From the NCBI GenBank assembly GCA_947501275.1, contig CANMVD010000003.1, forward strand, positions 62,001-126,000: 64,000 bases of DNA, in the 5' to 3' direction. Position 1 is the first letter of the stretch. The number at the start of each line of letters is the position of its first letter. Of this stretch, positions 10,103 to 20,900 are shown piece by piece. The stretch is from an uncultured Tateyamaria sp. (lineage in GTDB: Bacteria; Pseudomonadota; Alphaproteobacteria; Rhodobacterales; Rhodobacteraceae). The translations under genes were made by a program, and so were the position numbers. Below the pieces are notes generated by a model. That model was not told where the DNA came from. It worked only from the letters and a program-made list of their open reading frames with translations, and did not search any database.

Positions 10103-11586
10103 TCCACGCTCTCGTCGGCGTCGTCGGTCAGATCCAGCCAGATGGTTTTCAGTTGAGTATATTGGTCATGGGCGTGCACCCCATTGTCCCGTCCACCAAA
10201 GCCGGACATCTTCATACCACCAAAAGGCGTTGCAATGTCGCCCTCGCCATAGCTGTTCACGGTGACTGTTCCCGCTTTCAACATACGTGCCCCACGGACA
10301 GCCCGCTTGGCATTGGCCGTGAACAAAGACGCACAGAGCCCATATTGCGTGTCGTTGGCCACCGAAATCGCCTCATCAAACGACGCAACAGTTATGACAG
10401 AAAGCACTGGCCCAAAAATTTCATCTGTTTCCAGCGCTGTACCACGTGTTGTTGAGACAATGGTTGGAGTGACATAAGGTTTATCCACAGACCCACCCAC
10501 AAGGATATCCTCGGCTTTGCCCACATATGCCGCCACTTTGGCGAAATGCGCGTCGCTGACCAGCGCGCCTTGACGGGTTTCCGGATCCAGCGGATCTCCC
10601 ACCGGCAAATGGCGCATGTGAGCCCCGATCCGCGCCAACAAATCTGCGCGCACATCTTTGTGCACAACCAACCGCGAGATGGCCGAGCAGTTCTCGCCCA
10701 TGTTCCAGAACGCGCCATTCACCACGTGCTGTGCCACACGGTCCAGATTTTCGGCATCTTCCATGACAACGCAGGGGTTCTTGCCGCCCATCTCCAGCAC
10801 CACTTCCTTGGCATTGGACTCGGCCGCATAGCCAAGGAATTTCATGCCGGTTTCGGTGGACCCGGTAAAGCTGACCATGTCGATGTCCATATGGCGGCCA
10901 ATCGGTTCACCCACATCCGGCCCCAATCCAGGCACGACGTTCAGAACACCGCGCGGCACACCTGCTTCCATGGCCAGTTCAGCCACGCGCAATGCACTCA
11001 GCGACGTTTCCTCGGCAGGTTTCAACACTACAGAGCATCCCGCCGCCAAAGCTGGTCCGATTTTCCACGCCAGCATGAGCAGTGGAAAATTCCAGGGCAG
11101 CACCAGCCCCACGACACCCACCGGTTCGCGCACGACCAGCGCAATGTGATCATCTGACGCCGGAGCAACAGAATCGTAAATCTTGTCAACGGCTTCTGCG
11201 TGCCATTTCAAACAGGCGATTGCTTCGGGCACGTCCACGGTTTCGCAATCATAAATCGTTTTGCCACTGTCCACGCTTTCCAGCACAGCCAGTTCACGCG
11301 CATTGCGAGTCATCAATTTGCACAAACGGATCAACACGTCTTTGCGCGTAGAAGGATGCAGACGCGACCATCGTCCATCCTCAAAAGCCTCGCGCGCTTT
11401 GGTGACAGCAACGTCAACATCCTCCGGGCCGCAGGCTGCAACTTGCGCCACGGGTGCCCCGGTGGCCGGGTTCACGCTGTCAAACGTTTTACCCGAGATC
11501 GCGGGGCGAAAGCCGCCATCGATAAAGGCTGATGTTGGCGGCGACAGGGTGTCGGCGATGGCCCTGTATTCATCATGGGTCAGCAT
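10099..11586 (-). CDS. NAD(P)-dependent aldehyde dehydrogenase
   Basis: This is an ALDH-superfamily enzyme of 495 residues from the ATG at 11586, chosen because GAGGAG lies 7 bases upstream; a longer frame of 504 residues exists but has no such site. Catalytic Cys300 sits in NMGENCSAIS and the general base Glu265 in VVLEMGGKNPC. It starts four bases after the DHDPS-like gene and overlaps the FAD oxidoreductase. Together with these partners it would fit 2-oxoglutarate semialdehyde or another short semialdehyde as substrate. PuuC- and KauB-type aldehyde dehydrogenases look similar, so the assignment stays at family level. Confidence 0.9.
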   Translation of the reverse strand: MLTHDEYRAIADTLSPPTSAFIDGGFRPAISGKTFDSVNPATGAPVAQVAACGPEDVDVAVTKAREAFEDGRWSRLHPSTRKDVLIRLCKLMTRNARELAVLESVDSGKTIYDCETVDVPEAIACLKWHAEAVDKIYDSVAPASDDHIALVVREPVGVVGLVLPWNFPLLMLAWKIGPALAAGCSVVLKPAEETSLSALRVAELAMEAGVPRGVLNVVPGLGPDVGEPIGRHMDIDMVSFTGSTETGMKFLGYAAESNAKEVVLEMGGKNPCVVMEDAENLDRVAQHVVNGAFWNMGENCSAISRLVVHKDVRADLLARIGAHMRHLPVGDPLDPETRQGALVSDAHFAKVAAYVGKAEDILVGGSVDKPYVTPTIVSTTRGTALETDEIFGPVLSVITVASFDEAISVANDTQYGLCASLFTANAKRAVRGARMLKAGTVTVNSYGEGDIATPFGGMKMSGFGGRDNGVHAHDQYTQLKTIWLDLTDDADESVE

Positions 11587-11590
11587 CCAC

Positions 11591-12505
11591 TCACTCCTCT
11601 TCGATCTTGGCAATGGTGGTTTTCAGCACGCGGATCACCTGTTCGAGCGCGCGTTTGTCGTCCTTGTTGAGCCCCTTGAGCGGAGGGCGGATGGCCCCTG
11701 TTTCGATCCCCTCAAAGGTCACTCCGTATTTGATGCTCTGCACAAATTTGCCGCCCTGTTCGAGAACGCGCATCAACGGCATCATCGCTGACATGATACG
11801 CCGCCCCTTGTCAAAGTTGCCCTCGACAGCGCAGGCCCGCCACAAAGCCAGATGCTGTTCGGGCAGGAAATTCGATCCACCGCAGACCCAGGACTGCGCA
11901 CCCCAGGCAAAGAATTCCAGCGCCTGATCATCCATACCACATGACATTTGGATATGTGGGTAATCGCGGGCCAGAGTGTGCACCCGATTTATGTCACCCG
12001 AACTTTCCTTGATGGCACAAAAGTTGCGAGACCGGCCGACGCGGTCCAGAAACTCTTCGCCCATGTTCACCCCCATCCGGCCCGGGTAGTTGTAGAGCAT
12101 GATGGGCATGTCAGCCGCCGCATCAATGGCCAGCGCGGCCAGCGCATTCTCTCGCTCGGTCGGCACTGCATAGGGGGGCGTCGCAACCAGCAACGCATCT
12201 GCGCCCATATCCTTGCCCCCCATCGCCAGCGCCATTGAATCGCTCGGCAACATGGCCCCGGTGCCCATGATAACCGGAACACGCCCCGCGATGATGCGCA
12301 CCGTTTCGCGCGCGATATCAAGACGTTCCGATACACTCATGGCATAGTTTTCGCCCGTAGATCCGCCTGAGATCACCCCATGGACACCCGCCGCTATCAA
12401 ACGTTCCAACACAGCCTCCAAGGCCGCAAAGTTGGGGCTGTAATCAGCATGAAACGGCGTCACAACGGGTGTGTAAATCCCGTTAAACTCCATAATCGGC
12501 GTCAT
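11591..12505 (-). CDS. Dihydrodipicolinate synthase / N-acetylneuraminate lyase family protein
   Basis: The 304-residue product is a class I aldolase-fold TIM barrel. It has VISGGSTGENYAMS (the GGSTGE phosphate or carboxylate motif), the tyrosine in LYNYPGRMG, and the Schiff-base lysine Lys166 in CAIKESSGD. AGGAGG sits 7 bases before the ATG at 12505. A real lysine-pathway DapA is unlikely in this catabolic operon. Family members acting beside an aldehyde dehydrogenase and an FAD oxidoreductase include the 1-pyrroline-4-hydroxy-2-carboxylate deaminase of hydroxyproline degradation. The reaction here is inferred, not shown. Confidence 0.88.
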   Translation of the reverse strand: MTPIMEFNGIYTPVVTPFHADYSPNFAALEAVLERLIAAGVHGVISGGSTGENYAMSVSERLDIARETVRIIAGRVPVIMGTGAMLPSDSMALAMGGKDMGADALLVATPPYAVPTERENALAALAIDAAADMPIMLYNYPGRMGVNMGEEFLDRVGRSRNFCAIKESSGDINRVHTLARDYPHIQMSCGMDDQALEFFAWGAQSWVCGGSNFLPEQHLALWRACAVEGNFDKGRRIMSAMMPLMRVLEQGGKFVQSIKYGVTFEGIETGAIRPPLKGLNKDDKRALEQVIRVLKTTIAKIEEE

Positions 12506-13209
12506 GTCCGCGCCTCCTGTGGTGGGGTTCCCAGCGGCAGGTCGAGGCCACCGGGGGTCACAAACTGCGTGATCTGGTCGCGAGACAACTGCCAGTGATC
12601 AAGCGCCAATTGACCGGCCTGCTCTGTATCCTGCGCGGTAATCGCAACTATGATCTGGTCGTGATGCGTACGCGCTTTGACGACGTTTTCGCTCTGAATG
12701 GCATCGCGTGGTTGGTAGAACGTCATCGAAATACGCGCATGATCCAGCAGCAGACGGTGAAAGCTGGGCGTGAGGTAAAGGTTGTCCGCCATGTCCCCGG
12801 TGATGCGGTGAAACAACGTGTTCGAAAGGGCACGTTCAGCAGTCGTTCCCCCGTCAAGTGCTGCACAAAACCGCGTTTGAGCTTCTTGCAACTCTGCGAT
12901 CTGGGGAGTCGTCCGATTTGCCGCGGCCAGACGCAATATAGCTGCGTAAATCATTGGCGCTGCGATGAAAAATGCGCGCAGCGACGTGTGAGACATGTCG
13001 GACACCTGCGCGCCGCGGTTCTGGCGCAGCACCACATATCCCGCGCCGGCAAGTTCCCGCAGCACCTCGCGCATGGGCGTGCGCGACAATCCGTATTGAG
13101 CACATAATGCAGCCTCGTCCAGATCCGAACCAGGCTGCAATTCAAGCGTCAGGATGGCCGCGACAAGGGCGTCATGGGCGGATTTTTTTGGAGATGAGTC
13201 GGGCTGCAT
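12502..13209 (-). CDS. GntR/FCD-family transcriptional regulator
   Basis: The product is about 235 residues from the ATG at 13209 (a GTG at 13224 would add five). A winged helix occupies residues 8-70 (EAALCAQYGLSRTPMREVLREL, recognition helix in SRTPMREVL), followed by an all-helical FCD effector domain. No Shine-Dalgarno is seen; the bases before the start are occupied by the palindrome TGTATACA, so autoregulation is likely. It overlaps the DHDPS-like gene and heads the four-gene operon running down to 8768. FCD regulators usually respond to a carboxylate or amino-acid intermediate of the pathway they control. Confidence 0.88.
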   Translation of the reverse strand: MQPDSSPKKSAHDALVAAILTLELQPGSDLDEAALCAQYGLSRTPMREVLRELAGAGYVVLRQNRGAQVSDMSHTSLRAFFIAAPMIYAAILRLAAANRTTPQIAELQEAQTRFCAALDGGTTAERALSNTLFHRITGDMADNLYLTPSFHRLLLDHARISMTFYQPRDAIQSENVVKARTHHDQIIVAITAQDTEQAGQLALDHWQLSRDQITQFVTPGGLDLPLGTPPQEART

Positions 13210-13214
13210 ACAAT

Positions 13215-13224
13215 ATGTATACAC
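13215..13224. promoter_or_regulatory. GntR-type operator at its own gene start
   Basis: ATGTATACAC at 13215-13224, with the perfect core TGTATACA (13216-13223), overlaps the start region of the GntR gene. It matches TTGTATACAA, found at 25454-25463, at 8 of 10 positions and fits the FadR/FCD consensus form T.GT...AC.A. Repressor binding here would block transcription of the operon. Confidence 0.55.
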
Positions 13225-13270
13225 AAAATCGACAAACCGACAAACGATTAGAACACGTCGCTCAACACGC

Positions 13271-13309
13271 TACGGGTCAACGCGCTTGGCTGTCGCGCCT
13301 TGACCCGTA
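13271..13309 (-). terminator. Hairpin after the IorB-like gene
   Basis: TACGGGTCAA (13271-13280) pairs perfectly with TTGACCCGTA (13300-13309), with additional CGCG pairing inside. It lies 8 bases downstream of the molybdopterin-subunit stop on the minus strand and upstream of the GntR promoter. There is no T-tract, so it may act as a Rho-assisted stop or an mRNA 3' protector. Confidence 0.5.
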
Positions 13310-13316
13310 TGAGTTG

Positions 13317-15560
13317 TTAGACAAAGTCGATCAGTTTATTCATCGGCATTTCGCGAATGCGCTGTCTTGTCGCTGCAAAGATCGCATTGGACAGGGCAGC
13401 CGCGGCGGGTGGCACCATCGGCTCACCCATGCCACGCACCTGATCAGCGTTTTCCAGACCACGCACCATGATCTCGGGCGTTTGGAACATCCGCATGCCC
13501 TCGAAATCATAATAGTTTTGTTGCTCGATCATACCGTCTGAATAGGTGATCTCGGAGTTGATCGCATGGCCCAAGGCCCAGACAATGCCGCCCTGCACCA
13601 TGTTTTCAAAGTTGATCGGGTCGATCACCCGACCCACATCTGCGGTCACCCAGACTTTGTCGATGGAAATGCCGCTATCGGTGTTCGTCACCTCGATCAC
13701 CTCTGCCGTTGGCACGCCGAAAGACATGCAGAACGCAACGCCGCGCCCTTTGTTGGGGGCCAATGTACTGCCCCAGTTCGACATCTCGGCCACCGCCTCG
13801 AGCGTTTTGCGGGAGGCGTCATGCCAGCACAAACGCAAGCGTTCTTCCATGGGGTCCGCGCCTGCGGCATGGATCAATTCATCAAGGAACACATCGTGAA
13901 AAAACCCGTTCGTCGATGCCCCAACCGAGCGCCATGATGAGATCGGTGCAAGCTCAGGCGCGCGGTATCCCGACACGCGATAGTTCGGGATCGACATGGG
14001 TTGTTCCCAAGCCCCCGCTACGATTTGCAGGTCCGGACCCGGAGCGGATATGTTCTGTCGCCCCATCTGACTGCCCACAACCGAAGGCATTGCGATACCC
14101 AGATCATAGGTCTCAACCCGGCCATCCTTGATCGCGCCACGACCACGCGCCATGGCGATTTGACGTGTGTCGTTGTGGGTTGTGTCCTCTTCTCGCGAAT
14201 AGGTCAGCTTGACTGGCGTGCCTTTCATTTGCAGTGCAATTTCAGCGGCTTCACGCACAACACGGTCTTCGAGGCGGTGGCCAAAACTGCCGCCCATCAT
14301 CAGCACGTGGACAAATACCTGATCGGTGTCCAGCCCGGCGATCTTTGCGATATTGGTCTGGATAAAGCGCGGGATCTGCGTGCCTGTCCACACATCGATC
14401 CGATCATTTTCGGCCAGAACAGTTGCCGTAATTGGCTCAAGCGGCGCGTGTGCCAGATAGGGCGCGCGGTATTCCGCTTCGATCACTTCGGTTGCAGCGT
14501 CCAAGGCCGCTGTCACATCACCATCATCGCGGTTGCGACTGTCGAGCAATTCCGCGTCAAAGCTGTCAGACAGGGTCTGCCAATGCGCGTCCATCTCAGC
14601 GGGATAAGGGGCTGGGCCCCAATCGATCTCGATCGCGTTGGCGGCCTGAATCGCGCGCCACGTGTTGTCCGCCACCACGGCGACGCCGTTGGAAATCTGC
14701 AATACGTCAATGACACCGCGCATCTCGCGGGCATCGGCGGCATCAAAACCGTTCATCATGCCGCCGCGGCGCGGATTTGTGCGCACGGTCGCATGGACCA
14801 TGCCGTCAAGCTCAAAGTCGATCCCATAGCGTTGGGTGCCCGTGGATTTGGCAACGATATCAACACGCTCCATCGCCTTGCCGACCAGACGCCACGTGCC
14901 TGGATCGCGCAAGGTCACATCGTTCACCGGGTTCAAACCAGCCGCAATCGGGGCCAGTTCCTCGTAAGACAGCATGCCGCCGCCGGGGAGTTCGACCATC
15001 CCCTTGGCGGTTTTCAGATCAGCAACGTTTGCACCGGTTTTCTGTGCCGCTGCCGCCTTGAGTGTCTCGCGTGCAACGGCCCCTGCAACGCGCAGTTTCT
15101 CAAAACTGTCTGGCACTGTCGTGGATCCGCCGGTGATCTGCATCCCCAAAAACTTCAGCAACGCGTCCATCACGCCACGAGTTGTGTTTGCGGCAAAACT
15201 GTCATCGGTCGAGCGAAACGGGGCCGCTTCTGTACTCAGGGCGGTGTTGTAATAGGCCGGGCTGGGCATGCCGGGGTCGACGCGAATCTGATCCAGCTCG
15301 ACATCCAGTTCTTCTGCGATCAGCGCCGCCTGCACGGAATAGGCACCCTGCCCGCTGTCAGCACGTGGCGTGATCAGGGTGATGCCATCACCGTCAATGC
15401 GCACATAAGGCGTCAGCGCGGCCTCACCCTCGGCCAGGTCATCGAGCAGCGGATTCGCGACAGGGCGCTTGTACATGTAGTAGCCAAACGCGACACCACC
15501 GACGATGGCTGCAGATCCGACGAGAAAGGTGCGGCGGGCGATTTTTCCGATACGGCTCAT
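13317..15560 (-). CDS. Molybdopterin-binding subunit of a xanthine-oxidase-family hydroxylase (IorB-like)
   Basis: The 747-residue product from the ATG at 15560 (AGGAGG about 9 bases upstream) is the large molybdenum subunit of an isoquinoline-1-oxidoreductase / aldehyde-oxidase type enzyme, which hydroxylates an N-heterocycle or aldehyde using water. A twin-arginine leader (ARRTFLVGSAA) opens the protein, so the complex is probably exported folded to the periplasm, as known for this subfamily. Moco-contact stretches such as GGSFGHRLEDR and GMGEPMVPPAAAALSNA near the C-terminus are present. It follows the 2Fe-2S subunit by four bases. The substrate is unknown. Confidence 0.88.
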   Translation of the reverse strand: MSRIGKIARRTFLVGSAAIVGGVAFGYYMYKRPVANPLLDDLAEGEAALTPYVRIDGDGITLITPRADSGQGAYSVQAALIAEELDVELDQIRVDPGMPSPAYYNTALSTEAAPFRSTDDSFAANTTRGVMDALLKFLGMQITGGSTTVPDSFEKLRVAGAVARETLKAAAAQKTGANVADLKTAKGMVELPGGGMLSYEELAPIAAGLNPVNDVTLRDPGTWRLVGKAMERVDIVAKSTGTQRYGIDFELDGMVHATVRTNPRRGGMMNGFDAADAREMRGVIDVLQISNGVAVVADNTWRAIQAANAIEIDWGPAPYPAEMDAHWQTLSDSFDAELLDSRNRDDGDVTAALDAATEVIEAEYRAPYLAHAPLEPITATVLAENDRIDVWTGTQIPRFIQTNIAKIAGLDTDQVFVHVLMMGGSFGHRLEDRVVREAAEIALQMKGTPVKLTYSREEDTTHNDTRQIAMARGRGAIKDGRVETYDLGIAMPSVVGSQMGRQNISAPGPDLQIVAGAWEQPMSIPNYRVSGYRAPELAPISSWRSVGASTNGFFHDVFLDELIHAAGADPMEERLRLCWHDASRKTLEAVAEMSNWGSTLAPNKGRGVAFCMSFGVPTAEVIEVTNTDSGISIDKVWVTADVGRVIDPINFENMVQGGIVWALGHAINSEITYSDGMIEQQNYYDFEGMRMFQTPEIMVRGLENADQVRGMGEPMVPPAAAALSNAIFAATRQRIREMPMNKLIDFV

Positions 15561-15564
15561 GACC

Positions 15565-16023
15565 TTACGCCTCCTGCAACTTGTTGGCAGCCGTTTTGAC
15601 AGCGGCCCGAATGCGGGGATAGGTGCCACAACGGCAAAGGTTCCCGCTCATCACGTCGTCAATATCTGCATCAGACGGGTTGGGAATGTCGGACAAAAGC
15701 GCGGCCGCTTGCATGATTTGCCCGGACTGACAGTACCCGCATTGGGCAACTTGATGCTCGATCCACGCCTCCTGAACCGCGTGCAGGGTCTCGGGTGTGC
15801 CCAGCCCTTCGATTGTTGTGACAGGGCCATCTACATCGGACACAAAGGTCTGACAGGACCGCACTGCAACCCCGTCAATATGGACGGTGCAAGCGCCGCA
15901 TTGGGCAACACCGCATCCATATTTCACGCCTTTGATGTTCAACTCATCCCGCAGAACCCAGAGCAGCGGCATATCGTCTTCGACATCCACATCGTGTTGC
16001 GTGCCATTGACCGTCAATTTCAT
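15565..16023 (-). CDS. 2Fe-2S subunit of a molybdenum hydroxylase (IorA-like)
   Basis: The 152-residue product is the small iron-sulfur subunit that takes electrons from the molybdenum site. It has a plant-type ferredoxin motif [12 protein letters not shown] (around residues 37-48) with its fourth ligand in SCQTF, then the second helical cluster motif [10 protein letters not shown] and [11 protein letters not shown]. It has no leader of its own, as usual when the partner carries the Tat signal. Only two subunits are encoded here, with no FAD subunit and no cytochrome gene adjacent, so the terminal acceptor must be encoded elsewhere. Confidence 0.93.
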   Translation of the reverse strand: MKLTVNGTQHDVDVEDDMPLLWVLRDELNIKGVKYGCGVAQCGACTVHIDGVAVRSCQTFVSDVDGPVTTIEGLGTPETLHAVQEAWIEHQVAQCGYCQSGQIMQAAALLSDIPNPSDADIDDVMSGNLCRCGTYPRIRAAVKTAANKLQEA

Positions 16024-16186
16024 TGGACTGCTCCTGTGAACGGGGGGTGTTCACGTCAAGGTAGGTCATACATGTCTTGGGAAAAACCTGCAGATGACGC
16101 CAAAACGCTACGTCATCGCGCCAGAGCAAAAATATACGGCAGGCGCGGCATTTACCGCGCCCGACCACTGGCAGAATATCGCTGAA

Positions 16187-16205
16187 GGCAGAGTATCCCT
16201 CTGCC
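16187..16205 (-). terminator. Hairpin downstream of frmA
   Basis: GGCAGAG (16187-16193) pairs with CTCTGCC (16199-16205) around a five-base loop, 15 bases beyond the frmA stop. It lacks a T-run in the minus direction, so it is a weak terminator candidate. The rest of 16024-16219 holds the iorA promoter region and nothing else recognised. Confidence 0.35.
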
Positions 16206-16219
16206 CTCAAGGGCTGTGT

Positions 16220-17335
<1,116 letters not shown>

Positions 17336-17480
17336 GGGTTCGTCCTCGTGTTCTGTGTTGCGCCATCAAGGGCAAGCGCAGCCCGTTCTGTCAATGGGAA
17401 CGGACAGAGAAACCCGCAAACGGATCCTTCGGAGAGGACTTTTTTGGAACAGAGAAAGGGCGGCTGTTTGCGTATTCCGC

Positions 17481-17861
17481 CTAGGGCAGGACGGCCCAGA
17501 CCATCACCAGATACGTCCACTGGTGCAGCGCCTGATCCACGCCAAAGGCACGCCAGTATCCGGCCTGTTCAGGGCCGTGGCCCGTGTGATCCGACCAGCG
17601 CCCCTTGCCCCAGTCGATGTGGAAGTGGACAATCCACTCCAGCACTGCGACCACAAGCGCCCATACAACGGGCACACCCATCAGCACCATAGCAACAAGC
17701 GATCCCACCGCATGCAGCCCTGCGTGTTGCAGCCGACCAAAGTGCACATAGCGCCCGCGATCCATCAACATGCGGGGCGTTTGCAAATAGAAATCCGCAA
17801 ACAAATGCTTGGCCTGCAACAGGAACAGCAACACAAAAGCGAATATCACAGGGTCAGCCAC
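17481..17861 (-). CDS. DUF3307-like small membrane protein
   Basis: This is a 126-residue polytopic membrane protein with several predicted spans (FAFVLLFLLQAKHLF, then GLHAVGSLVAMVLMGV and WALVVAVLEWIVHFHIDW). The HLFADFYLQTPRM segment and the histidine/aspartate pattern HFHIDWGKGRW resemble DUF3307 proteins, whose function is not known. It begins with GTG at 17861 without a strong ribosome site. It is divergent from the large ABC-like gene at 17958, with only about 96 bases between them, so the two share a promoter region. Confidence 0.75.
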   Translation of the reverse strand: MADPVIFAFVLLFLLQAKHLFADFYLQTPRMLMDRGRYVHFGRLQHAGLHAVGSLVAMVLMGVPVVWALVVAVLEWIVHFHIDWGKGRWSDHTGHGPEQAGYWRAFGVDQALHQWTYLVMVWAVLP

Positions 17862-17957
17862 GCGCGGTCTTTCACCATCAAACTTGCCTCACCCTAAGAC
17901 GCTCTGGCGCGGGCTGCAACGGATGCGCGTGCAGCATGTGTCGAGGCAGCCATTGAT

Positions 17958-20900
17958 TTGTGCAACACCGCGTTGCTAGTGTCACCGGCAGGGGGGGCAC
18001 GATGTGCCAACAATTCTGATTTTTGGACGGGTCTCATAGAACGTACGCTATTTGCCTTCATCTGGGCCTATTCCAAACGCGACCAACTGATCCTGCTGGT
18101 GGTGACGCTGGCTCTTTTCCCGCTGCTCTATTTCACTCTGGAACTGCCCAAACGCATCATCAACGAGGCGATTGGCTCAGGCTCTCCCGTTATCGACGTC
18201 TACGGTTACGAGATGACGCAGATCGGCTATCTTGGCCTTCTGTGCGGGGGGTTCTTGCTGGCTGTGCTGTGTCATGGCCTTCTCAAAATGCGGATCAACA
18301 CCATGAAGGGTGTGCTGGCCGAACGCCTGTTGCGCCGGTTTCGCTATACTCTGATTGCACGCATTCTGAGGTTCCCCCAGCCCTACTTTGAACGCACGTC
18401 GCAGGGCGAGCTTGTCAGCATGGTCACAGCGGAGAGCGAACCCATGGGCGGGCTGATGGGCGACGCCGTGGCGCAACCTGTGCTGCAAGCCGGACAGATG
18501 CTCACCATCCTTGGCTTCCTGTTCTTCCAATCCGTCGCTTTTGGTATCGCGGCCTGTGCCCTGATCCCCTTGCAGGCATGGCTTATCCCCAAGCTGCAGC
18601 GCCAGATCAACCTGCTGAACAAGAAACGCGTGGTTCAGGTCCGTGCTCTGGCGGCCGAGATCGGCGAAGCAGCCGCCGGCGCAGGCACCCTGCGCAAACA
18701 TGGCGGCTGGCGTTACCGCATGGCCATGATTGGTGACCGTCTGGGGCGTCTCTATGCGATCCGCTTCGAGATCTACCAGAAAAAGTTCTTTATGAAGTTC
18801 ATCAATAACTTCATAACGCAACTTACACCTTTTTTCTTCTTTTCCATTGGGGGTTATCTGGTCATCCAAGGCGAGGTGACACTGGGTGCTCTTGTGGCTG
18901 CTCTTGCCGCTTACAAGGACCTGTCGAGCCCATGGAAAGAATTGCTCGCCTATTACAACCAAAGCGCAGATATGTCGCTGCGTTGGGATACAATCACTGA
19001 ACGCTTTGCGCCTGCGGGCATGATCGATGACGCACTGTTTTATGGCGATCCGGGCACTGTGCCGCATCTGACTGGCGACATCGTGCTCGATCAGGTCACG
19101 GTGCGGGATGCCGACGGAAACGCCGTACTCGAAGACATCACGGCCACCCTGCCGCAAGGCCAATTGATCGGCATCACCGCCCCCAACGACGAAGACCGCC
19201 GTGCGTTGGCCGAAGTTCTGACACGCGAAACACTTGCCACCAGTGGCACCGTCAGCGTGGGAGGCACGGACATTCGCACCCTGCACCAAGCCGTTATCGC
19301 CAAACGCATTGGGCACGCAAACTCACGCCCTATCCTGTTTCAGGGCAGCTTTGGTGACAACGTGATGATGCCCGTGCGCTTTGCTCCGCTTGGCGCTCCA
19401 AGCACGGACGACGCTATCCGCGAAGCCACGCGCACAGGCAACAGCACCGACGCACTTGGGGCAGAATGGCTAGATCCGGCCATCGCCGGGGTCGCCTCGC
19501 CCGAGGATCTGCGCAGATGGTGGAGCGACCTGATCGAAGGGATCGGCAGCCGCGATGCGCTGATCCGGCGGGCCATGGACCAGTGCTTTGACGCAGCGGA
19601 TCACCCGGAACTCAGCGCCGCCCTTATTGCGCTGCGCCCCAAGGTGGCCGAAGCCTTGAAAGCCGCCGGGCTGGAACGCACCGTGCATCGCTTTGACTTT
19701 GACACCTACAATCCAAGCCTGCCGGCAACCGACAACCTGTTGTTTGCCACACCCAAGATCGAAATCACGCCCGAAGTTCTGACTGACAAGGTTGGCTTTC
19801 TCCGGCGCTTGCAGGACATGGGGCTTGGCAATGACCTCGAACTTCTGACGCGGGAAATGATCGAGATGTTGCGCCAGATCTTTGGGGCGACCGGTGCCGA
19901 TCACCCATTGTTTCGCCGTGTTGGGCTGGACCCGGCCGTATACGAGGCCGCGCTTGAACTCGTTGCTCGCAAGCCGCAACGTTCCGAAATGAGCGACGCT
20001 GAACTGGCTTTGCTCTTTACGATTCCTGCCAAGATTACGGCCGAGCAGGTTGGCCCGTCTTTCCCGGTCGGCGTCGCGGGGCAAATCCTCGCAATGCGGC
20101 GCGGTCACGGCCAGACCCTGCGCGAAGAGATGTCGGACCTGTACGCTCCAATCACCCCTGACGGGCACATTGCAGGCCTCAGCGTGCTGGAAAATGCGCT
20201 CTATGGCAAAGTGTCGGATGCGGGTGGCACCAAGATCGAAGACCTTCGCCGCGTTGTTGCCGATGTTCTGATGGCTGAGGGGGCGGCATCTCTTGTGCTG
20301 GAACTGGTTTTCGAGGTACCCGTCGCCTTGGGCGGCGCCAACCTGCCGGCCCTTTTTGCCGAACCGCTATCGATCAGCCGTGCAACGATCAAACGGCCCG
20401 ATGTCGTTGTTCTGGATTCCGTCATGGCCAGCTTTGACGCTAACGCCCAAGAGGCCTTGTTCTCAAACCTGCGCCACCTGCTGCCGGATGCAACGCTGAT
20501 CTATCTGAAAGGCGGATTTGAGGATGAAGGCGTCTTTGATCAGCACTTCGAGATCCAGCAAGGGCGGATGGTTGGCGCAGAAGGCGCGCGCGCGGGCGCA
20601 GACAGCGACGTCGGCGCTGACCTTGCCCGAAAACTGGAGGCTCTGAGCCGCACGCCTCTGTTTGCCGGTCTCAAGCGCAAGCAGCTGCGCCTGCTGGCCT
20701 TTGGGGCGCGCTGGTATACCGCACATCCCGGCGAATACGTGTTCCACAAGAACGATGATCCCACCGATGGCGCTTATATGGTGATCGAGGGCGAGGCCGA
20801 TCTGGTCCTGCCCGCCGAAGATGGCGGCGACGAGCGCCTGATCGCCACCGTGGGCGCAGGTGCTTTGGTGGGCGAATTGGGCCTGATCCGGGGCGAACCG

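Noticed and set aside
10481-10489. A further TTATCCACA DnaA box
   Set aside because: It lies alone inside the aldehyde dehydrogenase coding sequence with no other boxes near, so it is likely a chance match.
14001-15599. 532-codon plus-strand frame opposite the molybdopterin subunit
   Set aside because: Antisense shadow of a clearly identified gene with His/Arg/Cys-rich composition and no ribosome site.
18002-18019. Five-codon leader ORF (ATG ... TGA) before the ABC-like gene
   Set aside because: Too short, in another frame, and overlapping the possible N-terminal coding region; no attenuator follows.
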